In this document: positions 9,062 to 17,754 of the stretch, piece after piece | Layout: every line of letters starts with the position of its first letter | Position numbering within the stretch: position 1 is the stretch's first letter | DNA from: Parazoarcus communis | GTDB lineage: Bacteria > Pseudomonadota > Gammaproteobacteria > Burkholderiales > Rhodocyclaceae | Length of the DNA stretch: 64,000 nt | NCBI RefSeq assembly: GCF_003111665.1 | Contig: NZ_CP022188.1 | Span: forward strand, 2,294,001 to 2,358,000 | Direction: 5' to 3' | Program-made: the position numbers and the translations under genes | The notes under the pieces: generated by a model | Told to the model about the DNA's origin: nothing | The model's database searches: none | What the model saw: the letters and a program-made list of their open reading frames with translations, nothing else

Positions 9062-10627
9062 GTGCAACTCATGAATCTCGGTGCCAAGTGGAAATCAAGA
9101 TATCAGACTTTGATAGGCTGCTACGTAAGTGAGAACCGAAGCGATGCAGGTAGAGCTTTGCGCGGGACAGCGATGTCATGCGCCGCCTTGCTGATCTCGG
9201 TGGCCTCTGGCTCACCCCCATTGACGGATGGGATCGGCGGCATGACGTGTCGCCACTTCGCCACGGACAGCCGGATGGCGTGGCAGCAAAAGGGGGGGGA
9301 CTGGGCCGATGCGCATGGCAAGCCTTATGGCGACGCACCCTATTCGACGGCAAGCTTGGCTCTGGTGCAAGGGCGTCAAGCCGCATATTGGAATGTGACC
9401 GCTCTTGCACAGGCATGGCAAACCGGTTCAGGGCCTTCCGGAGCAATTCTGTTGAGAGCCGTCCCAGGAACGTTATCGGGGGCCGTTAACTTCAACAGTC
9501 GTGAGAACGGAGACGCGTCGGCGCATCCTGAACTGGTTATTGAGCGTGAGGGCGGTGGAACTATCCGGACACATGCGCTCGCCGACGCACATCTTCCTTG
9601 CTCAACGCACGCAGGTGTAGGGCAGAGGCCGGTTTTCCAAGTAGGGGGCGCGACCACGGCAATCTTGATCTTTGGTTTTGACCCCAACGATAAGCGACGA
9701 ATCATAAGGGCGGAGTTGCGCCTAACTACTGACAAGGTCTATGACCGCAGCACATCTATTGGGGTTTATCGACCGACCTTGCCCGGTGAGGCTGAGAAGG
9801 TAACGAATGGGCTCGCTTCGGGTTATCCCCAGGATAGAGGAATCGAAAGCCATCCGGCCGTGGTTTTCGCAGAACGCTTCGAGTCCGCCAACTGGGCGTC
9901 ACGGTGGTCGAGCCATAGTAAGAACGGCACTGCAGAGATCATAAGTCGCGACGAGGCCAACCGTTTCGAGCCGCTTGATGCCAGGGCGTTGAAGGTCACG
10001 GTGCGCAAGGGCAGTGTTCTTGGCTTGAACTCGCTATATCGATTTGACCAGCAGCCCGGCGGTGAACCGGATGCAATGTATTTCCGTTACTACCTGCGTT
10101 TCGGTGAGAGTTGGAATCCAACGCTCGAGGGTGGAAAGCTTCCCGGGTTCGCCGGTACTTACGGTAGGGGAGGGTGGGGAGGACGAAAAGCCAGTGGTGT
10201 CAACGGATGGTCAGCGCGCGGGGCTTTTTTCCGTCTTCATCAGACTGATGCTGTGGGACCTGCCCATAGAAGCATTGGCTCGTATATCTACCACGTGGAT
10301 ACGCCGGAAGATTATGGCAGCATCTGGGGATGGAATAGGGGGCCGACGGGTATCCTCGAGAAGAACCGTTGGTACAGTGTCGAACAGTATGTACGTTTGA
10401 ATACGCCGGGAAAGAACGATGGGGTGATGCGTGCGTGGGTCGACGGGATCCTTGCCTTCGAGAAAGTGGATCTACGTTATCGAGACCTGGCCGACCTGAA
10501 AATCGAAATGCTATGGATGAATGTGTATCACGGTGGTACCAGACCGCCGAATGAGGACCTGGCGCTCTTCATCGATAATTTGGTCATTGCGCGTGAATAT
10601 ATTGGACCACTTTCGGGATCGCGCTGA
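9062..10627 (+). CDS. Secreted polysaccharide lyase-like protein (PL14-type C-terminal domain)
   Basis: About 521 residues. After a hydrophobic stretch (SCAALLISVASG, near residue 42) that may be an unusually late signal sequence, an N-terminal jelly-roll-like domain shows WNVTALAQAWQTG, FNSREN and HPELVI, a pattern of DNRLRE/disaggregatase-related domains. The C-terminal 250 residues (YFRYYLRFGESWNP, GKLPGFAGTYG, GWSARGAFF, MLWMNVYHGG, LFIDNLVIA) look like a PL14/alginate-lyase-type beta-sandwich. It would cleave or bind a uronic-acid glycan outside the cell, matching the sugar dehydrogenase upstream. Start is uncertain: GTG 9062 has GGAG 6 nt before it; ATG 9050 and 9173 are alternatives. 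An 8-G run lies at 9292-9299. Confidence 0.72.
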   Translation: MQLMNLGAKWKSRYQTLIGCYVSENRSDAGRALRGTAMSCAALLISVASGSPPLTDGIGGMTCRHFATDSRMAWQQKGGDWADAHGKPYGDAPYSTASLALVQGRQAAYWNVTALAQAWQTGSGPSGAILLRAVPGTLSGAVNFNSRENGDASAHPELVIEREGGGTIRTHALADAHLPCSTHAGVGQRPVFQVGGATTAILIFGFDPNDKRRIIRAELRLTTDKVYDRSTSIGVYRPTLPGEAEKVTNGLASGYPQDRGIESHPAVVFAERFESANWASRWSSHSKNGTAEIISRDEANRFEPLDARALKVTVRKGSVLGLNSLYRFDQQPGGEPDAMYFRYYLRFGESWNPTLEGGKLPGFAGTYGRGGWGGRKASGVNGWSARGAFFRLHQTDAVGPAHRSIGSYIYHVDTPEDYGSIWGWNRGPTGILEKNRWYSVEQYVRLNTPGKNDGVMRAWVDGILAFEKVDLRYRDLADLKIEMLWMNVYHGGTRPPNEDLALFIDNLVIAREYIGPLSGSR

Positions 10628-10628
10628 C

Positions 10629-11876
10629 GTGAGGCTGGTCGTTAAGAGGGTTGGGTGTGCGCTTTTGTGGGGCATTGGCGCTCTGGCTTCAGTTGCCTGC
10701 GGGCAGCCACCCTCCCACACTTCGACGACTGATGTGGGTTTAACTCAGTTTGAGCGGCAACTCGTCACCATGCCTGCAGACTCCTGGCTCGAAGTTCCAA
10801 ATACTCGAATGATAGACGTTTGCGCTCCCGATCGTTTCGGAGTGCGCGGTATGATGGGATGCGCCGGCATCATCGAGGCGTGGGGCAGTGCGGCATATTC
10901 CACCAATGAACGTGCGATGTATGTATGGGGGGGGGGGCATAACGACTACTGGGGAAACGAGGTCTACAGTTTCGAAGTGAGAGACGGCCGCTGGGCTAGA
11001 CTAACCGATCCGTCGCCAGGCGATCTGGTTAAGGCGTCAGGAGTCGATCCCCTTCCTGATGGCCAGCCAAACTCCCGTCACACGTATGACGGCCTTGAGT
11101 TCATCGATCACTCGGGTCATATGTTTGCGCAGGGTGGAGCAATCTCGCCTGGAGGTCAGGGCAATTCCGTCACGTGGCTTTTTAATGCTGAAACGCGGGG
11201 CTGGCAAAACACCGGAAGCAAAGGGCGTCCGGAGGGATACGGCATTGCTAGTGCCTATGACCAGGCGAGTGGCTCGGTCCTTGCGCGTAGCACGAAGGCA
11301 TTGTGGCACTATCAGGTCGATACGAACGAATGGACACGCTTGATAGACTTCAGCTTTCGTCCTCTTTGGCCACGGTATGAGGTGAGCCGCAGCAAGACGG
11401 GCGAAATTGACACGCGCCGCCGACTTTTCTGGTCGGTGGGCAGCAATGATCTGCTTGTCTGGGATATCGACCAGGGGCGACTCGTTACTGGCGATTGGAT
11501 TACGACAGGTGGCGGCCAGTACACCAATGTACAGAGAGTCAGGCGATCCATAGACCAGTTGTTCGAGTCGGGCGGCGGCAACGTTTACGATTCCCCTGCA
11601 CCGGGATTCGCGTACGACAGCAAGGCGGATCAGTTCGTCGCTTGGACGGGGGGGGCACCACGGATCCTCGATCTGAAATCTAAAAAGTGGCGCACTGGAA
11701 GTGCGGCCGGTGCGCCCGAAGCACAGATACTTAAAGGGACCTTTGGTCGCTGGCGTTATTTACCGAACTATAACGTTTTCATCTTGATCAACGGTGTCAA
11801 GTCGAATGTTTTCTTCTACAAGAACATGTCCGGAGGACCAAGAGTTCCAAAGTCAAAGGCGCTGCCAGGCGGGTAA
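10629..11876 (+). CDS. Kelch/galactose-oxidase-like beta-propeller protein, probably exported
   Basis: About 415 residues starting at GTG 10629, one base after the lyase stop. The N-terminus (CALLWGIGALASVACGQ) is signal-like, with a Cys that could be a weak lipobox (residue -3 is Ser, not the usual Leu/Val). The rest repeats propeller blades: AMYVWGGGHNDYWGNEVYSF, WLFNAETRGWQNTG, ALWHYQVDTNEWTRL, QFVAWTGGAPRILDLKSKKW. Proteins of this type are found beside exopolysaccharide genes and probably bind glycan; I see no galactose-oxidase active-site signature and do not claim an enzyme. An 11-G run (10927-10937) and an 8-G run (11648-11655) lie in frame and could cause slippage. Probably co-translated with the lyase. 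Confidence 0.75.
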   Translation: MRLVVKRVGCALLWGIGALASVACGQPPSHTSTTDVGLTQFERQLVTMPADSWLEVPNTRMIDVCAPDRFGVRGMMGCAGIIEAWGSAAYSTNERAMYVWGGGHNDYWGNEVYSFEVRDGRWARLTDPSPGDLVKASGVDPLPDGQPNSRHTYDGLEFIDHSGHMFAQGGAISPGGQGNSVTWLFNAETRGWQNTGSKGRPEGYGIASAYDQASGSVLARSTKALWHYQVDTNEWTRLIDFSFRPLWPRYEVSRSKTGEIDTRRRLFWSVGSNDLLVWDIDQGRLVTGDWITTGGGQYTNVQRVRRSIDQLFESGGGNVYDSPAPGFAYDSKADQFVAWTGGAPRILDLKSKKWRTGSAAGAPEAQILKGTFGRWRYLPNYNVFILINGVKSNVFFYKNMSGGPRVPKSKALPGG

Positions 11877-11899
11877 AGTGGGGTGCCAGGGGCGCCACC

Positions 11900-13171
11900 C
11901 TACACAAGCGTGCTGCGTGAGTCTGTGACGATCAGCTTCTTCAGGTCGCAAACCATCTTCTCCTGCACGCACCGGGCTTCGTAAAGGTTCTCGAATCGTC
12001 TCCGCCCGGACTGCGCAAGCCGGATTCGCAATGTTTCGTCTGCTGCTAATCGAAGACACGCATCCGCGAATGCCTCCGGAGTGTCGGCAATCAGAATATC
12101 TCGCTCAGGAATCAAGTCCAGCCCCTCAGCTCCGACTGTAGTCGATACTACGGGACGGCCATATGCCAGCGCTTCGAGAATCTTGATCCGGGTGCCGCCG
12201 CCAAATCGGATAGGAGCAATGACAATATCGGCTCGCTCGTAACTGGACTCGACCGAATCCACGTCCCCCGTCACGGTCACGTCGGGCGCGTCCGCAAGGG
12301 CCTGTACTGCAGATGATGGTCCGCGCCCCACGATCTCCAGATGAAATGAGGTGCTGTTGTGCGCGCGGGCTCGCACCAACGGTAGGACTTCTGCGCAAAA
12401 GAATTGAGCCGCATCCTCGTTCGGTTGATACGTCATCGTTCCTAGGAAAAGCAGGTTGATTTGTCCGGATGCGCCTCGAGGAGGCAGTGTGCGCAGCTCA
12501 GGTAAGGAGTTGGGGACAACACAGATTCTCGCCGTGGGGTCTCGGCTGCCGAGACGCTCCGCATCGAGGGTCGAGCAAACGCTAACGCCAGCGGCAACCT
12601 CGAGCGCGCGCATCTCCGTGGCGGCAGTCTCGGCGATGTCCATCTTCATAAGTAAGCGTTGTTCGAAGCCCACCGCGGCGCCCATTGCAGCAAGCTCACG
12701 CTCCTGTGCGACTGATTCGATATCATCGAAGTCGACGAAAATTCTTAAAGTCTTACTTCGCTCAGCATTGAGCAATGCCATCAACAGCTCGAAATTTCGA
12801 AGTCTAAAGCAGAAAATGAGGTCGTACTTATGGCTGGAAATCAGGCTGCGGAGCTTTTCGCGATCGGGGCAGTTCCGCAGGGTTACCATAGGGCGGCCAA
12901 GTGAAAGTAACCGCTTCGCAAAGGTAAGACCAGGCAGTTTCGACGTGTGGGCCCGACTGCTCGGATCGACCGGAACGACTAGCAGGGAACGACAGTGCAT
13001 GCGAATAGCGTCGAACGTCTCGATTCGCCTTATCTGGGCCGGCGTCAGGAGCAGCACCAGATCAACCTGCCCTGCCGCGGAAAGTGCCTCCAGATGTGAC
13101 CATGCGCGCTTCTGAATTCCAGCGCCGTTGGCCAATGGCAAAGTTGCACAAAATAGCAAGAAGGTATGCAT
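11900..13171 (-). CDS. GT4-family glycosyltransferase (TIGR03087-like paralogue)
   Basis: A 423-residue GT-B glycosyltransferase on the minus strand, convergent with the propeller gene. The start MHTFLLFCATLPLANGAG at 13171 gives a normal first beta strand; the frame is open to a TTG at 13225. The C-terminal half has LLFLGTMTYQPNEDAAQFF, DVTVTGDVDSVESSYERAD and IKILEALAYGRPVVST, closely parallel to the enzyme at 2556-3767, so they look like paralogues. It probably adds a sugar to the same or a variant glycan. It is the last gene before an IS3-type remnant, which now separates it from the next glycosyltransferase. Donor unknown. Confidence 0.85.
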   Translation of the reverse strand: MHTFLLFCATLPLANGAGIQKRAWSHLEALSAAGQVDLVLLLTPAQIRRIETFDAIRMHCRSLLVVPVDPSSRAHTSKLPGLTFAKRLLSLGRPMVTLRNCPDREKLRSLISSHKYDLIFCFRLRNFELLMALLNAERSKTLRIFVDFDDIESVAQERELAAMGAAVGFEQRLLMKMDIAETAATEMRALEVAAGVSVCSTLDAERLGSRDPTARICVVPNSLPELRTLPPRGASGQINLLFLGTMTYQPNEDAAQFFCAEVLPLVRARAHNSTSFHLEIVGRGPSSAVQALADAPDVTVTGDVDSVESSYERADIVIAPIRFGGGTRIKILEALAYGRPVVSTTVGAEGLDLIPERDILIADTPEAFADACLRLAADETLRIRLAQSGRRRFENLYEARCVQEKMVCDLKKLIVTDSRSTLV

Positions 13172-13318
13172 GCTGTAGTCGATCTTACTTTCCTGGCTGC
13201 GATGGACTTGCATGATATCAGGCAAGGCGTTGAAGATCTTCGGATGTCATTGCAATCCGAGCACCCAGTTTGAATCGTCCCGGATTTGTGACTCACCCCC
13301 GATTCTTCCAACCACGAG

Positions 13319-14093
13319 TTACCTGAGCCGAATGGCCGGTCGGTCGTTGCCTGACTGGATCTGTACATGCTGCACCGGGGCCAGGTAGCCCAGCGCGAAA
13401 TGCAGTCGTACCTCATTCGATTGACGGTGCCACTTCTTAATGGCGGCGCGCGCCTAAAGGCGGTTGCGAGAGAATTTCATGCACAGGCATTCCTCGCGAA
13501 ACCTGCCGTTGACTCTCTCGTCGGCGCCGTAATGCCAAGGCTCGCCCGGCTGCGACAGCGCCATCTGCAATCGCTCATCGGTCGCCCACTGGAGCAACCG
13601 CGTCGAGACGAACTCCGGGCCGTTGTCCGAGCGGAATGCCTTCGGCGCTCCGCGCTCGCTGATCAAGCGGCTCAAGACCTCGATGCCGCGCCCCGAGCGG
13701 ATGCTGCCCACGACGTCGATCGCCAGCGCCGCGCGGGTGTGCTCATGGATCAGGGTCAGGCTTGAGTTGCTGGCCGTTGGCAGGCTTCACCACGTAAAGC
13801 ACCTGCGCTCGGAGCGCGAAGGTGCTCACCGATTTTTCTTTGCCGTGATCTCCTTCATCACGTCGATCTCCAGATCCCGCTCGGCCAGCCTCTTCTTGAG
13901 TCACGAGTTCTCGGCCTCCAACTGCCGCAGTCGCTCGACCTCGTCCGAGTTCATGCCGCCGAAGCGCTTTCGCCAGGTGTAAATTGTCCGCCCGCTCACG
14001 TCGTGCTTCTTCGAGACCTCCGTGACCGGCGAACGATCAGCCTCCCGCAGGATCTTCGCCAACTGTTCTTCTGCAAAAACGGTTCTTGCGCAT
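13319..14093 (-). pseudogene. IS3-family transposase remnant (OrfA and OrfB fragments)
   Basis: Reading the minus strand, 14093-13826 gives an OrfA-like helix-turn-helix protein (ILREADRSPVTEVSKKH, TIYTWRKRFGGMN, LRQLEAENS, LAERDLEIDVMKE) that has a frameshift near its start and an in-frame TGA just after AENS. Bases 13825-13319 give pieces of the OrfB integrase in more than one frame: LTLIHEHTRAALAIDVVGS, RSDNGPEFVSTRLLQWA, GADERVNGRFREECL and the tail LHFALGYLAPVQHVQ. About the first hundred residues of OrfB are missing between the two. So it is a decayed, non-functional element. I found no convincing terminal inverted repeat or target duplication. Its presence marks recombination within the glycan locus. 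Confidence 0.88.
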
Positions 14094-14343
14094 GGATTCC
14101 TCTTCTTCTCGGAAGCTATCCTCGCAAGTTTCAGCTGGACCGAAAAGCCCGGAGCAGGTCAGGATCAACTCGTGTTGGGCAGCATCCATCGGCTAGCGGT
14201 ATAATTTTTGGCCTAGGTCGCATGCCAGATGCGGTCGCCCGCAATCGCCGCCTTGGCTCATGCCCGGGAGAATTCTCGTGCAGAGCGCCTTTCGCGAGAG
14301 GCTCGTTAGTCAGTATTACGCAACAGGATGAAGGTCGTCATAA

Positions 14344-15681
14344 ATGTCCAGACTTAAACTTTTTACATTGTCACATTTCAGGACTGTACGCGACACGTTG
14401 TCTGGCTATTCGCGATATGCACGTCTCAGGATTTCTGGTCTGGGCGCTGGGTCCTCAGGCGGCCAACAAGGAAACCGACATCTGCTCTTGCTTGCCTGGC
14501 TTTTTCCTCCGACTGTTTCCGGGGGGGTCTATCGCCCTCTTTCATTTGCCCGTCGAGCAGCTGATCTCGGCTGGCAGGTTACGGTCATTGCGGGACCTGA
14601 GCCCGATGTTCCCTCCCATGCTGGGCGTTACCTGCTGGACCGTCTGCCGTCATCGGTTCGGGTGGTGCGCATATCTGAGAGTACGCTGAGACCGAGTTAC
14701 CGCTTTTTCCCATATATCGATGGCGGCTTCGGAAACGTAATCGACACCTTGGAGCGCGCGATCGCTGATGATATCTCCACGCCGTCGCTCATTTTCGCCT
14801 CCGGCCCCCCGTTTCATAATTTTGTCGTCGGTTGGCACTTGTCGCGCCGCCTTAAGAGACCATTAGTCCTCGATTACCGGGACGAGTGGACTCAGTGTCC
14901 TTTTGACTTCGTCGGCCAGGGAAACAGCGATTTCTTTTGGGAGAGGAAATGTCTTGAGCAAGCTTCAAGTGTGGTGTTCACCACGCGTTCCTTTATTGAG
15001 CAGGCCCAAATCGCGTTTCCCGAGGCGGACACGCGAAAGTTCGTTCACATTCCGAACGGATTCGACTTCGATGACCTTAAACAGGTTGCACCCAATGCAA
15101 CGCAGGCCGTTCATCCGCACTACGTATTGCTATCCTTCCTTGGTGCGTTGGGACCGCATACGCCGCCAGACGGATTTCTTGCCGCTGTAAGACGAATGCT
15201 GGCGGTGCATCCCAACTGGCGGGAACGGCTGCGGATACAGTTTGTCGGGGAACGGCACCGTAGCGTCGACCGTATGATAGCCGACAGCGATCTAAGCGAC
15301 ATAATCAGCTTGCGGGATCAGGTTTCCAAGCCAGAAGCGATGGAGATTATGCGTGACTCGAGTGCGCTCATCGCGTTTAATCCCATATCCCTCAGGCGCT
15401 ATATTCCTGGAAAGCTGTTTGACTACATTGCCTCGGGTCGCCCGATTCTCGTGTATGGAGAAGGGGGGGAGGTCGCCTCGATCGTACGTGAGCTTGATGC
15501 AGGTGCAGTCGTGCCTGAGAACGACATCGATCGTCTACGGGAAGCACTGTCAGGTCTTTCTTCAAGGCCGCTGGCGACAGATGAGAGCGAGCGAAAGGAC
15601 TGGTTGAAGCGTCATGAACGGAGTGTTCTCGCAGACCGACTCATCGAGGAGCTCGATAATTTGGTCGCCAAGCGTCACTGA
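14344..15681 (+). CDS. GT4-family glycosyltransferase
   Basis: A 445-residue protein. After a basic 40-residue N-terminal extension the fold starts at HLLLLAWLFPPTVSGGVYRP. Acceptor-domain motif LIFASGPPFHNFVVGWHLSRR and VLDYRDEWTQCPF are typical of GT4 enzymes of the WbuB/fucosyltransferase-like type. C-terminal domain: LSFLGALGPHTPPDGF and PGKLFDYIASGRPILVYG. Isolated on the + strand between the IS remnant and a gene-poor stretch. Two 7-G runs (14521-14527 and 15463-15469) lie in frame. Substrate is unknown. The start ATG lacks a strong ribosome site; later starts would remove part of the basic extension only. Confidence 0.82.
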   Translation: MSRLKLFTLSHFRTVRDTLSGYSRYARLRISGLGAGSSGGQQGNRHLLLLAWLFPPTVSGGVYRPLSFARRAADLGWQVTVIAGPEPDVPSHAGRYLLDRLPSSVRVVRISESTLRPSYRFFPYIDGGFGNVIDTLERAIADDISTPSLIFASGPPFHNFVVGWHLSRRLKRPLVLDYRDEWTQCPFDFVGQGNSDFFWERKCLEQASSVVFTTRSFIEQAQIAFPEADTRKFVHIPNGFDFDDLKQVAPNATQAVHPHYVLLSFLGALGPHTPPDGFLAAVRRMLAVHPNWRERLRIQFVGERHRSVDRMIADSDLSDIISLRDQVSKPEAMEIMRDSSALIAFNPISLRRYIPGKLFDYIASGRPILVYGEGGEVASIVRELDAGAVVPENDIDRLREALSGLSSRPLATDESERKDWLKRHERSVLADRLIEELDNLVAKRH

Positions 15682-16410
15682 CCCGATGATTTGACGACTC
15701 GAAGGCCGCGACATGCAACGTCGCCTACCCGGCCTTCGCTAAGGCACGCCGGGAAGACGTCGCCCCGGAAGCTCGGCACGTTTACGCGGTCGGCGCGATC
15801 GCTGCCTTCGCTTGGCCCTTCTATGCCTTTGCTTCGCTCAATTCTCTTGAATTGCGTCTTGCTGTCGGCCCCCAATGGGATGCGGCGTCTCGGCTGGTGC
15901 CGCGGTTCCGCCTTGGGGGGGGCTCGGCGCCAACCTGCAGTCTCGTGCTGCCCACGCTGATCGCCCGTGGGCGCGTAGCCTCGGCCACCCATGCGGAGCT
16001 GATAGTTCAGCCGATACGTACAGTGGTGCTGGTTGCAGCTGCAATGATCTTCCAGGCGTCGAGAGCTTCGCGATCAAGGTCGCGATGATTTTCGTGCTCT
16101 CCGTGCCTTGCTTCTATCACATCAAGTCGAAATGCCAGCCGACCCACTTTGCGGCGCAGTTCAAGGTGTTGCGGAAGAGCCTGCAGGTTAGCAGATGGGC
16201 AATGGCGGCCCGCTCCTGGTCACGCAGTATCGCGCAGATGGCTCCCTGACACAGAACATCGCACTACTCGGCTTGGTGGCGCTCCTGTGCGCCATCAGCT
16301 GGATTTCTGCAATAATCGTGTCCAAACATACGCTCGCTTGCGACCCCATCGTCAGGCGAACCATCGGTTTCATCCTCAAGCCAAGGCCTTAGTGGAGCGC
16401 TCGTATTCAA
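15682..16410. other. Gene-poor stretch with possible membrane-protein debris
   Basis: No convincing complete gene. On the + strand the frame from 15690 to 16088 is open without an early ATG and reads like a protein with a hydrophobic stretch (HVYAVGAIAAFAWPFYAFAS near 15780), and 16195-16392 encodes one membrane segment. These could be remains of a polysaccharide export or polymerase gene, but I recognise no family. An 8-G run lies at 15915-15922. The glycosyltransferase at 16411 starts 18 bp after the small frame ends. Confidence 0.4.
16195..16392 (+). CDS. Possible small single-pass membrane protein
   Basis: A 65-residue frame with one strong hydrophobic segment (IALLGLVALLCAISWISAIIV, residues 22-42) followed by a basic tail (RRTIGFILKPRP). 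AGG lies about 7 nt before the ATG. It ends 18 bp before the next glycosyltransferase, so it could be co-transcribed, or it could be the surviving C-terminus of a decayed polytopic protein. I recognise no family. Weak call. Confidence 0.25.
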   Translation: MGNGGPLLVTQYRADGSLTQNIALLGLVALLCAISWISAIIVSKHTLACDPIVRRTIGFILKPRP

Positions 16411-17580
16411 ATGAACATGGATAGCTTGAAGCGAATGTCCGAAACTTGCGCGGGGTGCTCCGCAGTCGAACCAGCAGCCGAGCTGGCAGCCCCCAATGAA
16501 ACGACCCGGCGCCGGCGTCTAAAGGTCCTCGTCCTGCCGGACTGGAGCGAGGGCAATCCGTATCAAAACCTGCTCGTCGAATCGCTCCAGCGACGGGGGG
16601 CTCACCTCGAGCTTGCAGACTTTCCCTCGGGCCATTTCGCCTTGAATAGCGCAGTGAACAGGGCAGGGAAAATACGGGTGCTGCACTTGCACTGGATCAA
16701 CGAGCTAATCGCGCCGATTTTCTGGAGCAAGGGCAGGTTTGCGCTCTTGGCAAAACTCGCACTTCTGGCCGCGGATGTATTGGTTGTCCGTTTGCGGGGC
16801 ATAGCCGTGATCTGGACGATCCATAACCTTGTTGCGCACGAAACGCCCAACCGCAACACTGAACTGCGCGCCAGGGGCGTGTTGGCACGGACCTGCAGTC
16901 ACGTCATCCTGCACAGCGAACGAGCGCGACAGCGGGTGGAGGCCGCCTACCGGGTCAAACTGCCGGAAAAAAGCACGATCATCCCGCACGGGAACTACGA
17001 CGGGTGCTATCCCTTCTCGCTTGAGCGTCGCGCAGCTTTTCTGCAACAGCTCGATATCGACGAGCAGAGCGTCGTAGTTCTGTTCTTTGGCGCAATTCGC
17101 CCCTATAAGGGAGTGCCGCAACTGATCAAGGCATTCCGTCAAATCTCCACTCGGAATCTCCGCCTAATTGTGGCCGGCCGCCCGAATTCGAAGCAGTTTG
17201 GGGACGAGATCACGTCTCTGGCTCAAGACGACCAGCGGATCTCCTTGCTCCTTGATTTCGTCGCAAGCGAGGACGTCGCAGCCCTGTTCTCGCTGGCCGA
17301 TGTTGTGGCCCTGCCTTTCGAGAACACCCTGACCTCGGGCTCTGTCACCCTCGCCCTCACTATGGGGAAACCCCTGCTACTGCCTGATGAGGCGCGAGTG
17401 CTCGACGCCGTAACCGAAGATTGCGTGCTCTTCTACGGCTCCGATGAAACCCTGGCAGGTACGCTTCGCACGCTCGACAAGGAAGGACTCGGCTTGATGG
17501 GTCGATCGGCCAGGGTGCTTGCAGATGGGACGCCCTGGGGCAAGGTGGCCGAGCTCACTGAGATCGTGTACCGCGCTTGA
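16411..17580 (+). CDS. GT4-family glycosyltransferase
   Basis: A 389-residue GT-B enzyme. After a variable 35-residue N-terminus it begins LKVLVLPDWSEGNPYQNLL. The acceptor domain contains VLHLHWINE and VIWTIHNLVAHE, the latter a common motif of GT4 mannosyl/glucosyltransferases in exopolysaccharide clusters. The C-terminal domain has VLFFGAIRPYKGVPQLI, with LPFENTLTSGSVTLALTMGKP in the donor region. The canonical E-x7-E is altered (LTSGSVTLALTMGKP), so the donor pocket is divergent. The stop lies 174 bp before the methyltransferase-like gene. No membrane segment. Substrate unknown. Confidence 0.82.
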   Translation: MNMDSLKRMSETCAGCSAVEPAAELAAPNETTRRRRLKVLVLPDWSEGNPYQNLLVESLQRRGAHLELADFPSGHFALNSAVNRAGKIRVLHLHWINELIAPIFWSKGRFALLAKLALLAADVLVVRLRGIAVIWTIHNLVAHETPNRNTELRARGVLARTCSHVILHSERARQRVEAAYRVKLPEKSTIIPHGNYDGCYPFSLERRAAFLQQLDIDEQSVVVLFFGAIRPYKGVPQLIKAFRQISTRNLRLIVAGRPNSKQFGDEITSLAQDDQRISLLLDFVASEDVAALFSLADVVALPFENTLTSGSVTLALTMGKPLLLPDEARVLDAVTEDCVLFYGSDETLAGTLRTLDKEGLGLMGRSARVLADGTPWGKVAELTEIVYRA

Positions 17581-17754
17581 TCACTTGCGTCAAACAACGA
17601 TGGCTTGGCCCCCAAGGACCAACGCTGGCGTCGAACAAGCACTTGAGACGCGATGCCATCCGGTCCATGGTCTTCTGTTACGCTTCTGGCGTCCGTCTAA
17701 CACTTGCCCGACCTTTCCGGTGCCTCAAGAACCTGACATTCAGGAGGATGCTGC

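Noticed and set aside
1..11876. Exosortase gene xrtA in the window
   Set aside because: None of the genes has the exosortase Cys/Arg/His membrane pattern; it probably lies upstream of base 1.
13226..14343. An active insertion sequence
   Set aside because: OrfA has a stop and frameshift and OrfB lacks its N-terminal part; no inverted repeats found.
15682..16410. A complete gene in the gap after the glycosyltransferase
   Set aside because: No frame has a good start, ribosome site and family features together; kept only as debris.
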